Below are positions 4,608-6,882 of a stretch of 6,882 nt of DNA, piece after piece. Both the position numbers and the translations under genes were made by a program. This stretch comes from Bacillota bacterium. GTDB taxonomy: Bacteria > Bacillota > Clostridia > Tissierellales > Peptoniphilaceae. The stretch is from positions 1 through 6,882 of the forward strand of contig JAEZYW010000200.1 in NCBI GenBank assembly GCA_023418835.1, written 5' to 3'. A model generated the notes under the pieces. That model was given only the letters and a program-made list of their open reading frames with translations, was not told where the DNA came from and did not search any database. Within the stretch, counting starts at the first letter, position 1, and every line of letters begins with the position of its first letter.

Positions 4608-5684
4608 CTAACTTTTCTTTAATCCTATTCCTTTAAAATCTTGAATAAGTCCTTTCATTTCTAAAAGAGTTACAGCGGAACTCGCCTTTGATACAGTAAT
4701 TTTTAATTCTTCAGCCAAAGAGTCTACGGTTTCAAAGCCTTCTTCGATTTTTTCAAGTACCAATTTTTCTTCTTCAGAAAGAGCCAAATCTCCTTTGAAA
4801 CTTTCATAAGAGTACTTCTCTAGTCCAGGAATTACCGTTGTGATATCTTCTATTTCAATAAGGGGAATTGCTCCATCCCTTATGAGTTTATTAGTTCCCA
4901 CGCTATAGACGCTGTTAATATTTCCCGGGGCTGCAAATATTTCTTTTCCCTGTTCTGCTGCCAATCTTGCTGTAATAAGAGATCCCGATCTCTCCTTTGC
5001 TTCCACAACTATAACCCCTTCAGATAGACCTGAGATTATTCTGTTTCGCTCGGGAAAATTTCTAGCAATTCCCTTACTCCCAATGGGATATTCTGTAATA
5101 ACAGTTCCATTTTCATACATTCTGTCGAAAAGTCTAGAGTTTATTCGAGGAAACTTTTGATCAATTCCCGTTCCCAAAACTCCTATTGTATATGTATCAT
5201 TATCTAATGCGATTTTATGGGAATAAGCATCAATCCCTTGAGCCATACCGCTGACAATGGTGCAATTTAACCTTGCCAATTCTGAAACAAATTTATCCAC
5301 CACATAACTTCCATAAGCAGTACACTTTCTTGCGCCCACAACTCCTATCTTAACACCAGAAGTATCCAGAGGCAAACCTTTTACATAGAGAACTTTTGGA
5401 GGGCGTTCGATAAAATTTAATTCTACGGGATAATTTTCATCAAAAATAGTGATAACTTGGGTGCAGTGAGTGTTTATATCTTCTATCATTTTATTTATGT
5501 AGTCTTTATTTCTATTCTTTAAGATTTTCTCCACGCTGAGGGGATTTTTTCTGTGAAACTTTAAAAAGTCATCCTCTTCCATTTGAAAAATGTCGTCTAG
5601 ATGGTCTAAAGTTAATATCTCGTCGTAAAATTTCTCGTCTAAATACAAGCTTTGCAAAAAAATTAAAACATCTCTATCTTCCAT
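4608..5684 (-). CDS. dprA: DNA processing protein DprA (Smf)
   Basis: A 358-residue cytoplasmic DprA protein. It binds incoming single-stranded DNA during natural transformation and loads RecA onto it. After an N-terminal helical region (about residues 1-95, SAM-like in the family) comes the Rossmann-like DprA domain: IGVVGARKCTAYG (113-125), IVSGMAQGIDAYSHKIAL (143-160), GVLGTGID (168-175), NFPERNRIISGLSEGVIVVEA (209-229), SGSLITARLAAEQGKEIFAAPGN (233-255) and GTNKLIRDGA (263-272). A C-terminal winged helix (about 305-350, TVDSLAEELKITVSKASSAVTLLEMKGLI) is also present. Length and motifs are normal. The ATG shares its A with the TAA of yifB (TAATG, 5686-5682), with GGGGGAG just upstream, so the two genes are translationally coupled. 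The EamA transporter follows after 17 bases. Confidence 0.96.
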   Translation of the reverse strand: MEDRDVLIFLQSLYLDEKFYDEILTLDHLDDIFQMEEDDFLKFHRKNPLSVEKILKNRNKDYINKMIEDINTHCTQVITIFDENYPVELNFIERPPKVLYVKGLPLDTSGVKIGVVGARKCTAYGSYVVDKFVSELARLNCTIVSGMAQGIDAYSHKIALDNDTYTIGVLGTGIDQKFPRINSRLFDRMYENGTVITEYPIGSKGIARNFPERNRIISGLSEGVIVVEAKERSGSLITARLAAEQGKEIFAAPGNINSVYSVGTNKLIRDGAIPLIEIEDITTVIPGLEKYSYESFKGDLALSEEEKLVLEKIEEGFETVDSLAEELKITVSKASSAVTLLEMKGLIQDFKGIGLKKS

Positions 5685-6882
5685 TATCTACTCCCCCAAT
5701 AATTTCCATCTAAAGATGAACGATATCGAATTGCTTCTAAAAGATGTTCTTCCTTTATATTGTCTGAGCCTTCTAAATCCGCGATTGTTCTGGAAACTTT
5801 TAAAATTTTGTTGTAAGCCCTTCCGCTGAATTTGTATCTCTTAAAAGCCATCTGGATAATTTGTTTTAAATCCTTATCCAATTTTATAAATTTGTTAATG
5901 AGTTTGTCTGGAATTTGGGAATTTGAATAGATTTTCAAGTTTTTAAATCTCTCCAACTGCCTTTGTCTGGCAGCCTCTACTCTTTTTAAAATTGACGCAG
6001 AATTTTCAGCCTTTTCTCCAGAGGACAAATCCTCAAAATCCACAGGTTTTACTTCTATATGGATATCGATTCTGTCTAGTAATGGGTTGCTGATTTTTCC
6101 AAGATATCTGTTAATCTCTCCCGGCGAGCAGGTGCATTCGTGATTGGGATCTCCCAAATATCCACAAGGACAAGGGTTTAGCGAGCATAAAAATAAAAAA
6201 TCAGAAGGATATTGCAATGTCGCATTCACTCTGGAAATATTCACAACACCATCTTCCATGGGCTGTCTCAAAGATTCTATTACCGGTCTTTGAAACTCTG
6301 GAAGTTCGTCTAAAAATAAAACTCCATTGTGAGCAAGACTGACCTCTCCTGGTTTCGGTATTCTTCCGCCGCCAATTAAAGACGCCGTAGAGGCAGTATG
6401 GTGAGGAGATCTAAAGGGTCTGTTGGTAATTAAACCAGAGCCTTGTAATAGTCCTGATACAGAATAAATCTTTGTAACTTCTATGGCTTCTTCAAATGTA
6501 AGTTTTGGCAAAATTGAGGGAAGTCTTTTTGCCGCCATAGTCTTTCCAGATCCTGGTGGTCCCAGCATTAAAAGATTGTGGGAGCCTGCAGCTGAAATTT
6601 CCAAAGCTCTTTTTAACATTTCTTGTCCTCGCATATCTTCGAAATCTAAAAGAGGTTTTTCTTTATTTAAAATTTCAAAAGAGTCCACAGCGTATCTAGA
6701 AACTTCTCCCTTTCCATCTAAAAAATCCACAACTTCGTTTAAATCTCTTATAGGATAGATCTCCACATCTTGGACAACTGCACACTCATCTTTATTTTGA
6801 TCTGATACTACAAATTTTTCATATCCCATTTCCCTACAAGATATTATCATTGGAAGAGCGCCGTCAATGCGATTGACAGTTC
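5684..6882 (-). CDS. yifB: YifB/ComM-like magnesium-chelatase-family AAA+ ATPase, 5' end outside window
   Basis: This is an AAA+ ATPase of the YifB/ComM family. ComM in Gram-negatives is a hexameric helicase that extends strand exchange during transformation; in Bacillota the gene usually stands before dprA. The frame is open to the window edge, with codons ...RIDGALP before the Met at 6850. That matches the end of the family's N-terminal Lon-protease-like domain (VxGxLPM), so this Met is internal and about 100 residues are missing. Counting from that Met, Walker A is GPPGSGKT at 97-104, followed by RSPHHTAS and IGGGRIPKPGEVSLAHNG. Walker B is GVLFLDELPEF, followed by LRQPMEDG. The family Cys-rich block is LNPCPCGY...CTCSPGEINRY, then the arginine-finger region LDRIDIHIEV, and a C-terminal Mg-chelatase helical domain (FSGRAYNKILKVSRTIADLEGS). 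The stop overlaps the dprA start by one base. Confidence 0.95.
   Translation of the reverse strand, partial: TVNRIDGALPMIISCREMGYEKFVVSDQNKDECAVVQDVEIYPIRDLNEVVDFLDGKGEVSRYAVDSFEILNKEKPLLDFEDMRGQEMLKRALEISAAGSHNLLMLGPPGSGKTMAAKRLPSILPKLTFEEAIEVTKIYSVSGLLQGSGLITNRPFRSPHHTASTASLIGGGRIPKPGEVSLAHNGVLFLDELPEFQRPVIESLRQPMEDGVVNISRVNATLQYPSDFLFLCSLNPCPCGYLGDPNHECTCSPGEINRYLGKISNPLLDRIDIHIEVKPVDFEDLSSGEKAENSASILKRVEAARQRQLERFKNLKIYSNSQIPDKLINKFIKLDKDLKQIIQMAFKRYKFSGRAYNKILKVSRTIADLEGSDNIKEEHLLEAIRYRSSLDGNYWGSR

Noticed and set aside
6848..6850. ATG as the true start of the yifB reading frame
   Set aside because: The frame is open upstream to the window edge, and its residues (GALPM) fit the interior of the family's N-terminal domain, so the gene is cut by the window.

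Overview
The window looks like a piece of a low-GC Gram-positive anaerobe (Bacillota, probably Clostridia or Tissierellia). The codons are A/T-rich, the ribosome-binding sites are AGGAGG or AGGTG type, and the window holds a clostridial-style small sigma factor, a SpoIIM-family membrane protein and a yifB-dprA pair. The species cannot be named from this sequence alone.

Left arm, plus strand (1-2459). The first gene is the 3' part of a 3-methyladenine DNA glycosylase. Its stop codon lies inside the Shine-Dalgarno site of an Asp/Glu-racemase-superfamily gene. A SpoIIM-family membrane protein follows and ends at a clear intrinsic terminator. Next, behind a possible extended -10 promoter, comes a sigma-70-family (ECF-like) factor with no visible anti-sigma partner.

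Centre, minus strand (2526-4081). A complete IS110-family insertion sequence carries a 391-residue DEDD/serine recombinase. Upstream of it are about 260 noncoding bases that fold into the layout of a bridge RNA: a 5' stem-loop, a target-binding loop and a donor-binding loop. The guide segments of these loops match both outer flanks and both element ends around a shared CT core. This places the insertion boundaries to the base (2528-4079 plus one CT). Joining the two ends in a circle would also bring a TTGACA-like box 16 bp from a perfect TATAAT. This RNA-guided element is the most interesting part of the window.

Right arm, minus strand (4057-6882). Read in transcription order it has yifB (comM-like AAA+ protein, 5' end outside the window), dprA (translationally coupled, stop and start share one base) and an EamA-family transporter gene only 17 bases behind dprA. 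The transporter is cut after about 170 codons by the IS. Its second half is not found on the far side of the element, so the gene is broken and the locus has probably also lost DNA.
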